NCBI GenBank assembly: GCA_963969595.1
Contig: OZ018410.1
Span: 22,740,913 to 22,804,912 of the forward strand
DNA: 64,000 bases
Reading direction: 5' to 3'
Origin: Neckera pumila
Taxonomy: Eukaryota > Streptophyta > Bryopsida > Hypnales > Neckeraceae
The notes below the pieces were generated by a model. It was given only the letters and a program-made list of their open reading frames with translations, had not been told where the DNA came from and did no database searches. Every line of letters starts with the position of its first letter. The first letter of the stretch is position 1. A program made the translations under genes and the position numbers. Below are positions 63,143 to 64,000 of this stretch, one piece after another.

Positions 63143-64000
63143 ATAATAGTGTATTTTGGCAATTGTTCTTTTTTCTTTGTCTCAATTTTAGCCAAAAATA
63201 TGAATTTAAGCTCAACCAATAAATGAAGCTTACCAAATCTAGTATTATTCCAATTTGGAAATTTGAAATAATCCTCAAAATTCAATATTTTATTGCAATT
63301 TGAACTATGGATCTATAACAAATGGAATATTAATTTTCTAATTTTAAAATGACATAGTAAATTTGTATGTATCACGATGTTCTACACAGTAAAACATACC
63401 TACAAAGAAGATTTCAGATTTTTGAAGCATATTTGATGCTTAATATGAGTTGTTTTTCACCATTTATTCATAAATTCACAGTGACTTTCATTTTTCCCTT
63501 AAAAAACTTGAAATTCATATGTAGGTGCAAATGGGAGTACACATTAATGAATATTTTATCCTTTTCACTTGATAGTGCAACATGCACCTTGGAATGTGGA
63601 TAAATTAGAGAAATCATCTATTTTTGGATAATTGCAAGAAAGACCCGTCCTATTTTCCGTCACATTGAGGATACCCTCTCTTGTCATTTGCTATAACTTT
63701 TGAAGCAAAAGTCTAATGAACATCAAATTTTTATTGGAGATGTCTAACTTTATTTTAATTAGATTCCTTATTTCTAAAAATTAAAAAAAATCATTTTACA
63801 TTTAAAAAGCATTTTTGTTAATTTGGCACACCGTAAGGTTTAGTGGGTTTTACTATGTTAGGAGTCCCCTAATTTAATGATTTGGAGCTGAAATTTTTAT
63901 GCTCTATTTGCATAGTAGAAAAGCATATTTACATCAAAGGAAATGGAAAAATATATTATTTTATGTCCTCCACATTAGTGCAAACAACACTCCCATTGTG

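Larger units (their letters stand above)
60782..64000. other. 3' flank of the glycine-rich gene, then AT-rich intergenic DNA
   Basis: The first few hundred bases are probably 3' UTR. The rest is AT-rich with one 50-bp hairpin and one family B element (listed separately). No gene is recognisable up to the window end. Confidence 0.6.

Overview
The window is nuclear DNA of a land plant. It holds intron-rich, moderately GC genes (GT-AG introns throughout) separated by long AT-rich stretches full of small inverted-repeat transposons and foldbacks. Protein families (HCT, BUB3, SYP5-type SNARE, HMA5-type copper ATPase and a large glycine-rich membrane protein) are all plant-typical. Sequence character suggests an early-diverging lineage (bryophyte or lycophyte grade), but I cannot fix the species.

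Layout: 1-869 is the 3' part of an HCT-type acyltransferase gene (+). 0.9-6.2 kb is AT-rich intergenic DNA. 6664-10121 is a nine-exon BUB3 spindle-checkpoint gene (+). 10-15.9 kb is repeat-rich. 16157-18187 is a six-exon Qc-SNARE gene of the SYP5 type (+). 19348-20113 holds the first two coding exons of an HMA5-like gene (-) with the rest missing. 20.2-38.6 kb is a gene-poor, transposon-dense desert. 38633-39276 is a broken 3' half of the SYP5 gene (+). 40299-46394 is a complete eight-exon HMA5-type Cu(I) P-type ATPase (-). 49333-60781 is a 22-exon glycine-rich, Cys-rich multi-pass membrane protein gene (+). 60.8-64 kb is AT-rich intergenic DNA.

The SYP5 and HMA5 genes lie in the same order and orientation in two places. 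I read this as a direct segmental duplication followed by reciprocal loss: the left block kept SYP5 and lost about 5.7 kb of the ATPase body; the right block kept the ATPase and lost the 5' half of SYP5. The two surviving HMA5 exons of the left block differ from the intact gene by a single silent base, although the intron between them has diverged clearly, so the left remnant may still be under selection.

The intergenic DNA contains several families of non-autonomous elements: at least seven copies of a family with TTAA-CCCC ends (one a 746-bp near-perfect foldback, one in an intron), three copies of a family with CATTAGA ends, three of a family with GGCCAATTTCATT ends, two CACTATA-ended foldbacks, and others. 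One TTAA element sits inside a GGCCAATTT element exactly at a TTAA, which supports TTAA as its target site. I saw no tRNA, rRNA, CRISPR or organellar genes.
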